Shown: positions 56,481-64,000 of the stretch, piece by piece
How the letters are laid out: every line of letters starts with the position of its first letter
Numbering within the stretch: the first letter of the stretch is position 1
Source: Anagrus nilaparvatae
Lineage: Eukaryota > Arthropoda > Insecta > Hymenoptera > Mymaridae
Assembly: GCA_022575985.1 (NCBI GenBank)
Contig: JAKSXM010000007.1
Coordinates: 35,714,501-35,778,500 of the forward strand
DNA length: 64,000 nt
Direction: 5' to 3'
Position numbers and translations under genes: made by a program
The notes under the pieces: model-generated
What the model was told of the DNA's origin: nothing
What the model saw: only the letters and a program-made list of their open reading frames with translations
Database searches by the model: none

Positions 56481-58119
56481 TACTTCACGGTTCCCCGGAA
56501 TAAGCGCCAACCTAACATTCGCTGCGGTGTCGAGATTTTAGAGAATTCTTTTAATATACACTTACCTGAACTAGAAAAAGTGAATTTTGAAATAATCAAC
56601 CGGGTGCTTTTTGAAAAAAGCTCAAAATTGAGCTTTTCTAAGCTGCCCGTTTTTCTTTATTATCCGACCCCTTCTAGATACGCTCAAAAATTATGAGAAA
56701 AGAGGGACTTTAGTAAAATTTCCTCAGGAATTCGGTCCTTATTAGTTTTTCAAAATTTTACTTGGATAACCCGGAAAATGGAAAAATTCACTTTGTATGT
56801 TTAAAGTGCCGATAAAGTGCTGTAAATAAAAAACCGAATCATATTTCTTCTTCAAAATTTAAAAGGACACTTTTTTTTTAATATATTTTTTGGTACTGTT
56901 CCTAACTCGATGTGATCGTCCATCTTTAACATCCAAATAACGTAAATTACGCGAATTTTGATCCATTTTTCTCTTTCTTTTGCAGTTTTATTGGATTTTC
57001 AGGCTTTTGCTTTTAATAAATTTCCTCACATTTCTGCAGTATTTTGGCCTATGTGACAGTTTGTTAAAAAAAATTTTTTTAAAAGACATTCAAATGAGCA
57101 CCCGCAATCATTAATTAGCTAACACAGGGGGGAAGGAAAATTTTTTTTTATCCCAATCAAAATAATTTTTGGATTTATTTGGGCAGTTTTACCGATAAAA
57201 AATTTTGCTAAATTTTGCTACTTTTTACAGACTAAAATAATGATAGTGGGCTCTCATTTGAATGTTAAACATCAAAAACGTTTTATGGAGAAGTGGAGAC
57301 ACATTTGCCGAATTCTCGAGCAACCTAGCCTATTTTAATATGTCGAACTTGATTTCCGGTCAAATTGAAGCCATTAATAATGAAACCAGAAATGGACAAA
57401 AATAAAAGAAAAAATTTTTTTCGGGTAGTCCAAGTAATAAGGTAACTTATTACCAGTCAATGTATACTTTATATATTAAGTGCATTGGTATTCAGATAAT
57501 TAAGCCTTTTTAAAGCCCTAAAAATCAAAAATCTTAAAAACTATTTTCAAGCATAAGAGAAATTTTTGGCAAAAATTAATATTTTTTAAAATTTCCGGTA
57601 ATAAATCCAAGTCCTAAAGGTCAATCCAAGACCTAAAATAAACCTTCATGGGATAATGGCAATGTCAGTCAGTGAATCAAAGGTAATTATTAAAATATTA
57701 GAGGCTAAGGTTAACAGAAAGTTAATGATGAAACCTAAAAAAAAGACATGGGTACAGAGACCACCTGTAATTTTTCATCGCATAACTTTATGAACTTCTT
57801 GAAACATATAAAACAACTGAAAAAGAATCAAATAATAAGGAATACAGTACAAATTCATTTTAGTCTTATTGAAAGACTTTCCAAAATGCATTTTTTTAAG
57901 CATTCTGTAGTTTCTTATCGTAATTAAAGAATCCTCTGTTTTCTCTTTGTAAACAAAATTTAAGATGTAAGATTTAATGTAAGAACAATAATACTATCCC
58001 AAGTATTTTTAAGGCATTCATTATCCTCTCCTAGATAAACCTACATAAATAATTGAATTTCAATCAGCAACTTATTACTTAATTACCCTATTTCATTATA
58101 CTATAAAAAAATGATTTAC
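56481..58119. other. Spacer without recognised genes
   Basis: No open frame with a family, no clear repeat. 56,500-56,900 is slightly richer in G/C. On the minus strand a TTTTTTTTTAG acceptor at about 57,737 could receive the exon ending at 58,120, but the frame closes after seven codons, so a further exon is not established. Confidence 0.4.
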
Positions 58120-58391
58120 CATAGTCGTATCTTCTATTAGCCCAAATATTTCTTTTTTTGAATCTTCTTCATAGGGTTCATCAATGGCTTCCTGAACTAG
58201 AGCTATGCGATTTTTTGATGACTTTTTTTTTCTCTGTCCCTCCTCTGAAAAAATGTTAGTTAACCATTACTATAAATTTTTAAATAAGAAGCTTTAGGAA
58301 AAAGTGGCCTTACTGTTTTGGGGACGTATGGTAACTTTCGGCTTAGAATCCGACGATTCATCATCAAATGATTGTAGGGTTTGAATTAGCC
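58120..58391 (-). CDS. Candidate two-exon segment of a host gene, acidic/basic product unknown
   Basis: Exon a (58,391-58,314) lies between acceptor TTTTTTTGTAG and donor GTAAGG and reads LIQTLQSFDDESSDSKPKVT, then IRPQN with one base over. A 69-nt intron follows (to 58,245, ending ATTTTTTCAG). Exon b (58,244-58,120) supplies two bases to complete a Lys codon and stays open: EGQRKKKSSKNRIALVQEAI, DEPYEEDSKKEIFGLIEDTT, M, then donor GTAAAT. Phase agreement, typical insect intron length and 203 nt of uninterrupted frame support real coding. The product alternates acidic and Lys/Arg-rich stretches, like a nuclear or chromatin linker, with no named domain. Upstream and downstream exons were not found with confidence. 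A possible terminal exon on the same strand lies at about 59,255-59,185 (DAKDDSGFNESCDENERDNL, then stop) but is upstream in this orientation, so it cannot follow these exons. Confidence 0.5.
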
Positions 58392-59639
58392 CTACAAAAA
58401 AACAAATGTAAAATATATAAAATATATTAATAGGTATATATTAAATTTACTTTTAGTACTGAAAATTTTTGTAGAAAAGGTTTAGTGCGTTAATTTATAA
58501 AAAAAAATTAACGTTTTTTTCTGACCAAGATTTGTGATAGATATTTGTTAACCAAATTACATGGTTAAATGCATTGCTTTTTAACATCAGTAATGACAAA
58601 AGATCGTTATTGACGGCAAACTTTTGTTGCTCTTTTTGAATCGACAGGTACATCACAGATTACTAACGTGTTTCAATAAAGGTGAAAGCATATATAATTT
58701 TAGCTTTACAATAATTAAACGTCTTTAAACATCAACATATTTTTGTTGCGAATGAAAAAATGTAAAATTATATGTAAATTATAATTATATGTAAAATTAT
58801 GTTTTAAATCACGAGAAAAAATACGGGGTTTGAATTTTGCATGCTATCTGCACTCGCTCGTGCATACAACCGCATGCAAAGCAAAAACCAATATTTTGTC
58901 CCTTATTTTAAAAATAGCTATAAATAGCTACTCAGCATATAAATAAAAAAAAAATCTTCAATTTCAAAAGCGCTGTACAGACCAATATATTCAATATAAA
59001 TAAAGAATGCTACGAAAAATTTCTTTTTTATGTACACAAAAAAAATAATTTTACAGTTCTTGATTAAATAGTAGAAAAATTTATAATTACAAGGAATTAC
59101 ATTTCTTATTACGCGTATAATAAAAAATGCCTTACGGATAAGAATTGTGTGTCTAGTTTAATGGACAATAGGATTTGTTCTAAATAGCTGCCAAATTGTC
59201 TCTTTCATTTTCATCGCAACTCTCGTTAAATCCACTATCATCTTTTGCATCTGTTATTCAAATGATGTAAAAAATAAAATTACTGTTAATTTATTTGAAT
59301 AATTATTCAAAATTTATTTATCGCTCGATATTAAGGAGTGAAGTTTAAAATAATATTTAGAACGTGACTTTGACGAGCAAAATTTGTTGTTTATTAACTT
59401 TAAAAAAAACATTAATCCAACGTTTCGATTTCAATGTAATCTTTTTCAAGGCTGAAATAATATATGAAATTAGTTTACATAAAAAAATAAACATAGATTT
59501 TTTACAAAAAAACTTACAAGATGCAATGATTATTGGCGAAACTGTTTTAAAAAATATCATAAAACGTTGTAATATGCATAATCACTATGCGTGACATAAT
59601 TGAAACAATAACTGTAAAACAGATTTAATTATTATGTAT
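58392..59639. other. Spacer; possible PLE terminal fragment
   Basis: On the minus strand at about 59,455-59,415, CCTTGAAAAAGATT...ATCGAAACGTTGGATTAATG has the shape seen at PLE terminal repeats (a GAAACG block after a short stem). It is much less convincing than the motifs at 39,634 and 44,153. The overlapping 60-76-codon frames there are not supported. Confidence 0.3.
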
Positions 59640-60491
59640 ATGTCAAGGAGAGCTACAATGTTGAAGTCGCAAACGCTCTGGGCGGACCGCGCGGACAGTG
59701 CATGGACAAGGCGCCTCATAAAAGAGGTCGCACCCTGGACTCAGAGGGGGCACGGAGAGGTAAACTACTTTTTGACACAGTTACTCAGTGGCCATGGGCT
59801 TTTCCAGTCTTCTCTTTTCAGAATGGGAAAGGTCGTGAGCCCTGAATGTGTATTTTGTCCCGACAAACGAGACGACACGCGTCACACTTTTTTCGAGTGT
59901 GACCGCTGGATAACTAGAAGGAGGGCGCTGGGGCAGAGATGGAGATGGAGGAAGTCACACCCGATACACATAGTTGAAAAAATGCTCCAGAACGAGGAAT
60001 CATGGACCGTCGTGGCAAGGTACGTGGAGGATATTCTGCGTACAAAAAAGTTATTGACGACACCCTAACTAGGAGCCGTGCGTAGGAGCGGTCAAAATAG
60101 ACGGTTCTTGCACGCGGCACCAATGGGGGGGAAATGGAGGATGTACAAGGATATTTATTTATTTATTTATATATTTATATATTTATTTATTTATAAATCT
60201 ATGTATATATCTATCTGACGACATGGTGAAAAAACAAGAAGTAGAAAAAAGGAATCTCCAGGATAAAAAGACAAAAGAAAGAAAGGATCATTATTTAAAG
60301 AGGATACATGGCCTAGTCAACCCGATGTAATGTTATAAACGGTTCCGGGTTGACTTGTATAAGGCAGAATAGGGGGTGAGTTTAGTCGGTAGCTTGCCAG
60401 CGTGATTTGAGTCAAATCGGAAGCACGCTGACATGGAGTCCTAGACATAAATTGGGGGCCGGGCCCAAATATGCGTAACGCATTCTCACCT
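59640..60491 (+). mobile_element. R1-type LINE family 2, 5'-truncated copy
   Basis: It contains the last part of ORF2 and the 3' UTR with a (TTTA)n tract (60,152-60,195), CAACCCGATGTAATGTTATA, and the same terminal CGTAACGCATTCTCACCT as the copy ending at 17,610. No A tail. Target duplication not identified. Confidence 0.85.
59643..60068 (+). CDS. R1-type LINE ORF2 C-terminal fragment (open)
   Basis: About 140 codons open to TAA at 60,066-60,068. The start is the truncation point, not an initiation site. It reads ADRADSAWTRRLIKEVAPW, GHGEVNYFLTQLLSGHGLFQ, then the zinc-knuckle type CVFCPDKRDDTRHTFFECDR with Cys-x2-Cys, His and Cys all present, ending LRTKKLLTTP. It parallels 15,640-15,955 and shows the intact version of that decayed region. 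It lacks RT and endonuclease and has no function alone. Confidence 0.85.
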   Translation, partial: SRRATMLKSQTLWADRADSAWTRRLIKEVAPWTQRGHGEVNYFLTQLLSGHGLFQSSLFRMGKVVSPECVFCPDKRDDTRHTFFECDRWITRRRALGQRWRWRKSHPIHIVEKMLQNEESWTVVARYVEDILRTKKLLTTP

Positions 60492-60639
60492 AGAGCAAAT
60501 ATTTAGTTAAATACAGTTTTCAGAGCTTTAGCTCTATAAAATCGTCCAACTTTACATAAGCCGCCCGCCCTTGCTCGCATGCAAAACAAGATAAAAAAAA
60601 AAAAACTTATGTATATGTCGCAGTGTTATAGAATAGTCT
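60492..60639. other. Short spacer
   Basis: No feature recognised. Confidence 0.3.
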
Positions 60640-60755
60640 GTATTATAGGCTATAATACGGATTATAGAAAAGTTAAATTTTTTAAAATATTACTTTTTTA
60701 TGGTACTGGAATTTTAAGTGTCATAGCCTATAATCCGTATTATAGCCTATAATAC
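60640..60755. repeat. Perfect 28-bp inverted repeat with 60-bp spacer
   Basis: The left arm 60,640-60,667 begins GTATTATAGGCTATAATACG. The right arm 60,728-60,755 is its exact reverse complement. Each arm also contains a smaller palindrome (TATTATAG/CTATAATA). Possibly the ends of a very small MITE or a site kept by gene conversion. Confidence 0.9.
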
Positions 60756-60817
60756 TAACGCACTTTTGTATTATAGAAAAATGAAATATAAAATCGTTTT
60801 CATCATTTCACTGCCAT

Positions 60818-61060
60818 TCAATTATTTATTTTTATTCGAGATTGTTTAGCTGCAGCTTCTCTTAACGTGATTATACTGTCTTTAAGGACGTCTTTTTTAC
60901 AAATGAATGTTGATTCGCATCTTTTCTGTTCTGTCCTTGGGAACCAACCTTTGATAATACCATCTTTTGTACCAATTTGGTATACAATATTTTCTATTTT
61001 CATAATAATACCACATTTATTAGTCAAAAGAACCTCGTTTTACTGTTGGCATGCAAAGTC
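60818..61060 (-). pseudogene. Fragment resembling the C-terminal tail of a transposon integrase (KRBA2-like)
   Basis: The minus frame reads IVYQIGTKDGIIKGWFPRTE, then LKDSIITLREAAAKQS. The pattern is a YRLGTKxGxLKGWFxR-type small beta domain followed by a cysteine with TLREAAxxQS. It resembles the segment just after the integrase core in KRAB-A-domain-containing-2-like/Ginger-type integrases found in insect transposons, where a Cys-rich tail follows. Here the frame stops (KINN) before such a tail, and no integrase core is upstream within reach. I recall this family from pattern only. Confidence 0.35.
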
Positions 61061-61231
61061 ATTTTGTAATTTGAAAACAGAAGAATACTGTTTGAATTTC
61101 AATCATACAGATGATATCTATGTTTAATAATTTTGAATGCTATAGTACCAATTTTGATTCTATAAGTAAGTCGCGATCAAAACAAACCAAATATAAAATT
61201 ATATTATTTTTAACTTAATAATATTATTATT

Positions 61232-62337
61232 CAACTCCGCTATACCGGTCCTAAGCCCGGCGCCTCATAAGGCTGAGGAAGGAGGAAGGTAGTTCAGGCC
61301 ACCTTTCCAAGGTTGAACTGGAATCAGAGATACAGGACATAGCTTTCTGGAACAACTGAGGCTGCCCTATAAACGGGTCCCATGCCTTGCTCTTCACTGT
61401 GGTACACGCATACTGCTGTACCACAATGCACTTTCATTGGGTATGCCGCAGACAGCTTATCGCTTTCTGGAATAACTGAGGCTGCCCTATAAATCGGGTT
61501 TATGCCTTGCTTTTCCTCTGTGCATCCTTAATGGAGTGCCGCAGACTGCTATCCATAAGTATCTCTGAAGAAACGGCACACCAAAAGGGGCTCCAAGGTC
61601 TTCTCCAAATTTAAGTGCGATTTAAGCTATATGCGGGGTCGCCTTAGGCCTTAGGTATATGGCTCTTAGCATGGGAGATTTCCACCTTGAGCACAGCGAC
61701 GCAGCCGATTAAAGGCTAGTTGCGGGCTCCGCTAAACTATGACTCGTGGTTATTACTTTCTGGTTTAGTAATGTGTGAAGGTAAACCTCGGGGCCAGGAA
61801 GACTTCGGCCTTTCTGGATGGGCGTGGCAAACCCAAGGAACTCTAGCTGTGTTTTGAGGAAACTCTAAAATCCTCCGCCGTGTGTCTGCCCATGCGGGAC
61901 ATGTGTGTTTACAAACACAACTAAACGTGTTTGTCTACACACATGCACGGTATGGACAGTATGCCGTGCGGCGCGACCCGTGAGTGCCAAAAGAGGATCC
62001 TGGATGGGGAAGCGAGCTGTCTGGTTGCGTGCCGAGCAACCTGAACCATCTTTGGCCTTTGCTGACGCAAGACGGGAGGTGGGGTTCTCTGCAGCCGGAG
62101 CCCATCATTAACGGCTTGGCGATGTTGCCGGTATGTACCCAAGCTGCTGGAGGACTCTAAATTTCCGAAGCGAATTATGCTTTTATTCGCGGAGGAATGG
62201 GAGGAGCAAGGTAGTGCAAGTACATGCCGTCAGCTATATCCTCTGTGATGCAACCAGTCTGCATGTCAGCTGCCCAGAATGTGAGGGGTCGAAGGAGGCC
62301 GTTGCACATGGAGTGATGAATCCTTAATGATTTGAAA
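61232..62337 (+). promoter_or_regulatory. 5' UTR / internal promoter region of the LINE
   Basis: It is G/C-rich and without a long open frame. It contains a diverged direct duplication: CTTTCTGGAACAACTGAGGC with CTGCCCTATAAACGGGT at 61,343, and CTTTCTGGAATAACTGAGGC with CTGCCCTATAAATCGGGT at 61,466. Units about 123 bp apart. LINEs of this clade start transcription within the element, so promoter signals are expected here, but none can be pinned to a base. Confidence 0.5.
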
Positions 62338-63864
62338 ATGTCTGATAAAAATACATACAAAAGCAGAAATGAAAATAAGAAGAATGGTGAAGATCGTTCT
62401 ACACAGGACATGGACTGTGAAATCATAGATGAAAAGCAACAAAATGATATGGTCCAGGCGACTTTTGCCAGTACTTCAATTGGCAAAAACGTCACGCAGT
62501 TGAATCGATGTCATGCGACAATCGATGAGATATATGAAGAGATGCTATCTCACGTTGCACAGATGGAGGAAAAGATTAAAAAGCAGACTAACATTTCGAT
62601 GGTAATCCAAGACGGTGTTAGGCTGATAAAGAATAATCTAAACAAACTGACGACAATTAAAGGCATGCAAGTTCGAGAAGTCCTTTCTATCGAAACCGAA
62701 TTAAAGCAGTATATTACTGAGCAATCTAAAGCTGCTCAAAATACAAAGAAAAGGTTTCGAGAAAATTCGGAAGAGGAAAATGAGACAGGAAAGCAGACTC
62801 CCTCAAAGAAGCCTGCGAGCGGGAGTAGCCCAAAAAATTCGGCACAGAAAGCCAATTCTGCTGCATCCGTGGCAAAACCACTCTCAGCTGCCAGGTTTAA
62901 CAAGCCGCCAACGTATCCTAGGCTTACTGTTTCATTGGTAAGAATGACAAAAGAAACAGTGACGGAATTGGAAGGAAATAGAGACAAGACGCCGGAACCT
63001 ACTGAGACTCCTCTTGGGGACAATGACGAATTCCAAGATTACACTGGCCGAAGGAACAGGAGAAAGAAAAGGAAAAAGGCAGATAGAGAAAAAGACGAGG
63101 AAAGAAAAAAAGAAAAGAAGAAAGGGAACGCCAAGGGGAAAGCGAAGCTTCCTAGAGCTAGAGACAAGGCAGTCGCAATTAAGCTACCAGAAGGGAAAGC
63201 GTACGCGGATGTCTTGAAGCAGATCAAGGAAAGCGTTAGTGGAGAGGCTACTGCAGCTAACATCTGTTCAGTAAGAAAAACTCAAGCCGGTAACGTATTG
63301 ATAGAGATGAAAGGAAAAACAGAAGGGCAAACAGCTCTTTTCGAGGCAGTCAAGGCAACAATGGGGGAGAACGTGAACGTCGCATGTTTGACGCCACGTC
63401 GGAACCTCCAGATTCGGGACATCGACTGCCTTACCACGAAAGAAGAAGTAGAGGTAGCCCTGAAAGCTGCCTTGAAGGAAACCGGACCGATTCAGGTAAA
63501 GCTATCTCAGCCTAATATTCGGGAGCAGAGATTAGCGACAATAGAGATGGACGAAAAGGCTGCGTTTAAGCTGGTCAAAAAAGGTAGCATTAAGCTAGGC
63601 CTGGGGAACTGTAGAGTAAGACTGCAGTCTACCCCACTTAGATGCTTCAGATGCTTAGCCTACGGGCATATTGCAGGAAATTGCAAGGGGCCCGATAGAA
63701 GCAAACTTTGCTTTAAATGTGGACTGGAAAACCACAAGGCAGACGAATGCACAGGAAAGCTGCGATGCTTCCTCTGCAAAGCTGCTAAAATGAAGGGAAA
63801 CGAACTCAAGCACTTTCCGGGTTCCAGGAAGTGCGCTGAGTTCAAAAAAGCGATCACAAAATGA
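62338..63864 (+). CDS. R1-type LINE ORF1 (Gag-like nucleic-acid-binding protein)
   Basis: 508 codons from ATG 62,338 to TGA 63,862-63,864. An in-frame TTG six bases upstream is not needed as a start. The protein coats the LINE RNA. In order it has: an acidic/polar N-terminus with helical stretch MLSHVAQMEEKIKKQTNISM (residues about 65-90); an Ala/Ser/Pro linker; a strongly basic block RRNRRKKRKKADREKDEERK (about 240-270) that may serve for nuclear entry; and a folded middle region (about 285-420). Three retroviral-type zinc knuckles end it: CFRCLAYGHIAGNC, CFKCGLENHKADEC and CFLCKAAKMKG...HFPGSRKC. Three knuckles are the hallmark of R1-clade and related ORF1 proteins. The frame has no lesion. 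It overlaps ORF2 by 4 nt (ATGA). Confidence 0.92.
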   Translation: MSDKNTYKSRNENKKNGEDRSTQDMDCEIIDEKQQNDMVQATFASTSIGKNVTQLNRCHATIDEIYEEMLSHVAQMEEKIKKQTNISMVIQDGVRLIKNNLNKLTTIKGMQVREVLSIETELKQYITEQSKAAQNTKKRFRENSEEENETGKQTPSKKPASGSSPKNSAQKANSAASVAKPLSAARFNKPPTYPRLTVSLVRMTKETVTELEGNRDKTPEPTETPLGDNDEFQDYTGRRNRRKKRKKADREKDEERKKEKKKGNAKGKAKLPRARDKAVAIKLPEGKAYADVLKQIKESVSGEATAANICSVRKTQAGNVLIEMKGKTEGQTALFEAVKATMGENVNVACLTPRRNLQIRDIDCLTTKEEVEVALKAALKETGPIQVKLSQPNIREQRLATIEMDEKAAFKLVKKGSIKLGLGNCRVRLQSTPLRCFRCLAYGHIAGNCKGPDRSKLCFKCGLENHKADECTGKLRCFLCKAAKMKGNELKHFPGSRKCAEFKKAITK

Positions 63865-64000
63865 TCAGGGTTGTCCAAGGAAATATGCACAGAAGCTGGA
63901 TCGCAAACCAGCTCATGTATCAAATTCAGAGGGAGATCAAGGCTGACCTGTGGATCATCAGCGAGCAGTACCCAATGACTAATCCAAACCCAACCACTTG
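63861..64000 (+). CDS. R1-type LINE ORF2, N-terminal start of AP-endonuclease (cut by window end)
   Basis: ATG 63,861 lies in the ATGA overlap with the ORF1 stop. The reading MIRVVQGNMHRSWIANQLMY, QIQREIKADLWIISEQYPMT is the opening of an apurinic-like endonuclease domain. In family terms this includes the catalytic Asn in the first strand (QGN) and the Glu of SEQY. ORF2 goes on to encode the reverse transcriptase whose later parts are seen in the copies at 14.1 and 59.6 kb. Only 46 codons are in the window, all open. The overlap suggests coupled termination and reinitiation for translating ORF2. Confidence 0.88.
   Translation, partial: MIRVVQGNMHRSWIANQLMYQIQREIKADLWIISEQYPMTNPNPTT

Larger units (their letters stand above)
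61232..64000 (+). mobile_element. R1-type LINE family 2, apparently intact 5' portion, cut by the window end
   Basis: The onset near 61,232 is marked by an abrupt change from AT-rich DNA to about half G/C (CCGGTCCTAAGCCCGGCGCC). A 1.1-kb 5' UTR, an uninterrupted ORF1 and the start of ORF2 follow. The last 270 bp of the UTR match 13,796-14,058. Nothing in the visible part is broken, unlike the other LINE copies in the window, so this may be a young or active copy. The rest lies beyond 64,000. Confidence 0.85.

Noticed and set aside
59185..59255. Acidic minus-strand terminal exon (DAKDDSGFNESCDENERDNL)
   Set aside because: The acceptor is weak, no upstream exon was found, and it lies on the wrong side to join the 58-kb exons. 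Kept only as a remark.

Overview
The window is intergenic and intronic DNA from an AT-rich animal genome, most likely an arthropod and probably an insect. It is not bacterial: there are no operons or ribosome-binding-site-led genes. What is there instead is GT-AG introns (one of 69 nt), LTR and non-LTR retrotransposons, Penelope-like elements, a P-element-like THAP transposase, a tRNA-derived SINE, many hairpin/MITE elements and satellite arrays. R1-clade LINEs, Penelope-like elements and a THAP/P transposase together suit an insect. The species cannot be read from the sequence.

Layout. 0.9-5.8 kb: a THAP/P-type transposase pseudogene on the minus strand, with its exons and splice phases still legible, three in-frame stops and a large insertion in one intron. 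6.0-7.3 kb: a 5'-truncated Penelope-like element (PLE). 8.1-9.6 kb: a dispersed G-run repeat and a broken Pif1-type helicase. 10.25-11.42 kb: a 5'-truncated R1-clade LINE with target-site duplication (TSD). 13.8-17.6 kb: a decayed second R1-type LINE carrying a 1.23-kb hairpin element in its 3' UTR. 17.75-18.74 kb: a three-monomer higher-order satellite. 22.0-24.9 kb: a long inverted-repeat element, tandem repeats and a MITE. 27.0-28.7 kb: an LTR plus gag-like debris. 31.3-36.5 kb: a nearly intact Ty3/gypsy element on the minus strand with near-identical 405-bp LTRs. 38.4-45.2 kb: satellite-type DNA interrupted by a PLE with inverted arms and hammerhead-like motifs, itself hit by two TA-flanked DNA elements, and by a 614-bp composite SINE. 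45.8-47.2 kb: an 830-bp LTR next to another decayed PLE. 51.6-54.1 kb: a dispersed repeat and a 127-bp satellite with a palindromic end. 55.4-56.5 kb: a LINE reverse-transcriptase fragment and a satellite relic. 59.6-60.5 kb: the tail of the second R1-type family. 61.2-64.0 kb: the 5' part of an apparently intact copy of that family (5' UTR, ORF1, start of ORF2), cut by the window edge.

Host genes are scarce. Two candidates are supported only by open frames between splice sites with matching phases. One is a plus-strand pair of exons at 19,459-19,537 and 49,695-49,824, which would enclose an intron of about 30 kb filled with mobile elements. The other is a minus-strand pair at 58,391-58,314 and 58,244-58,120. 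Neither product is recognised.

The most unusual theme is a set of non-autonomous hairpin elements whose arms or cores are themselves tandem-repeat arrays (3.1, 16, 22 and 52-54 kb). Two of them share core and subterminal sequence but end in unrelated palindromic termini. This suggests that satellite formation and foldback-type transposition are linked here.
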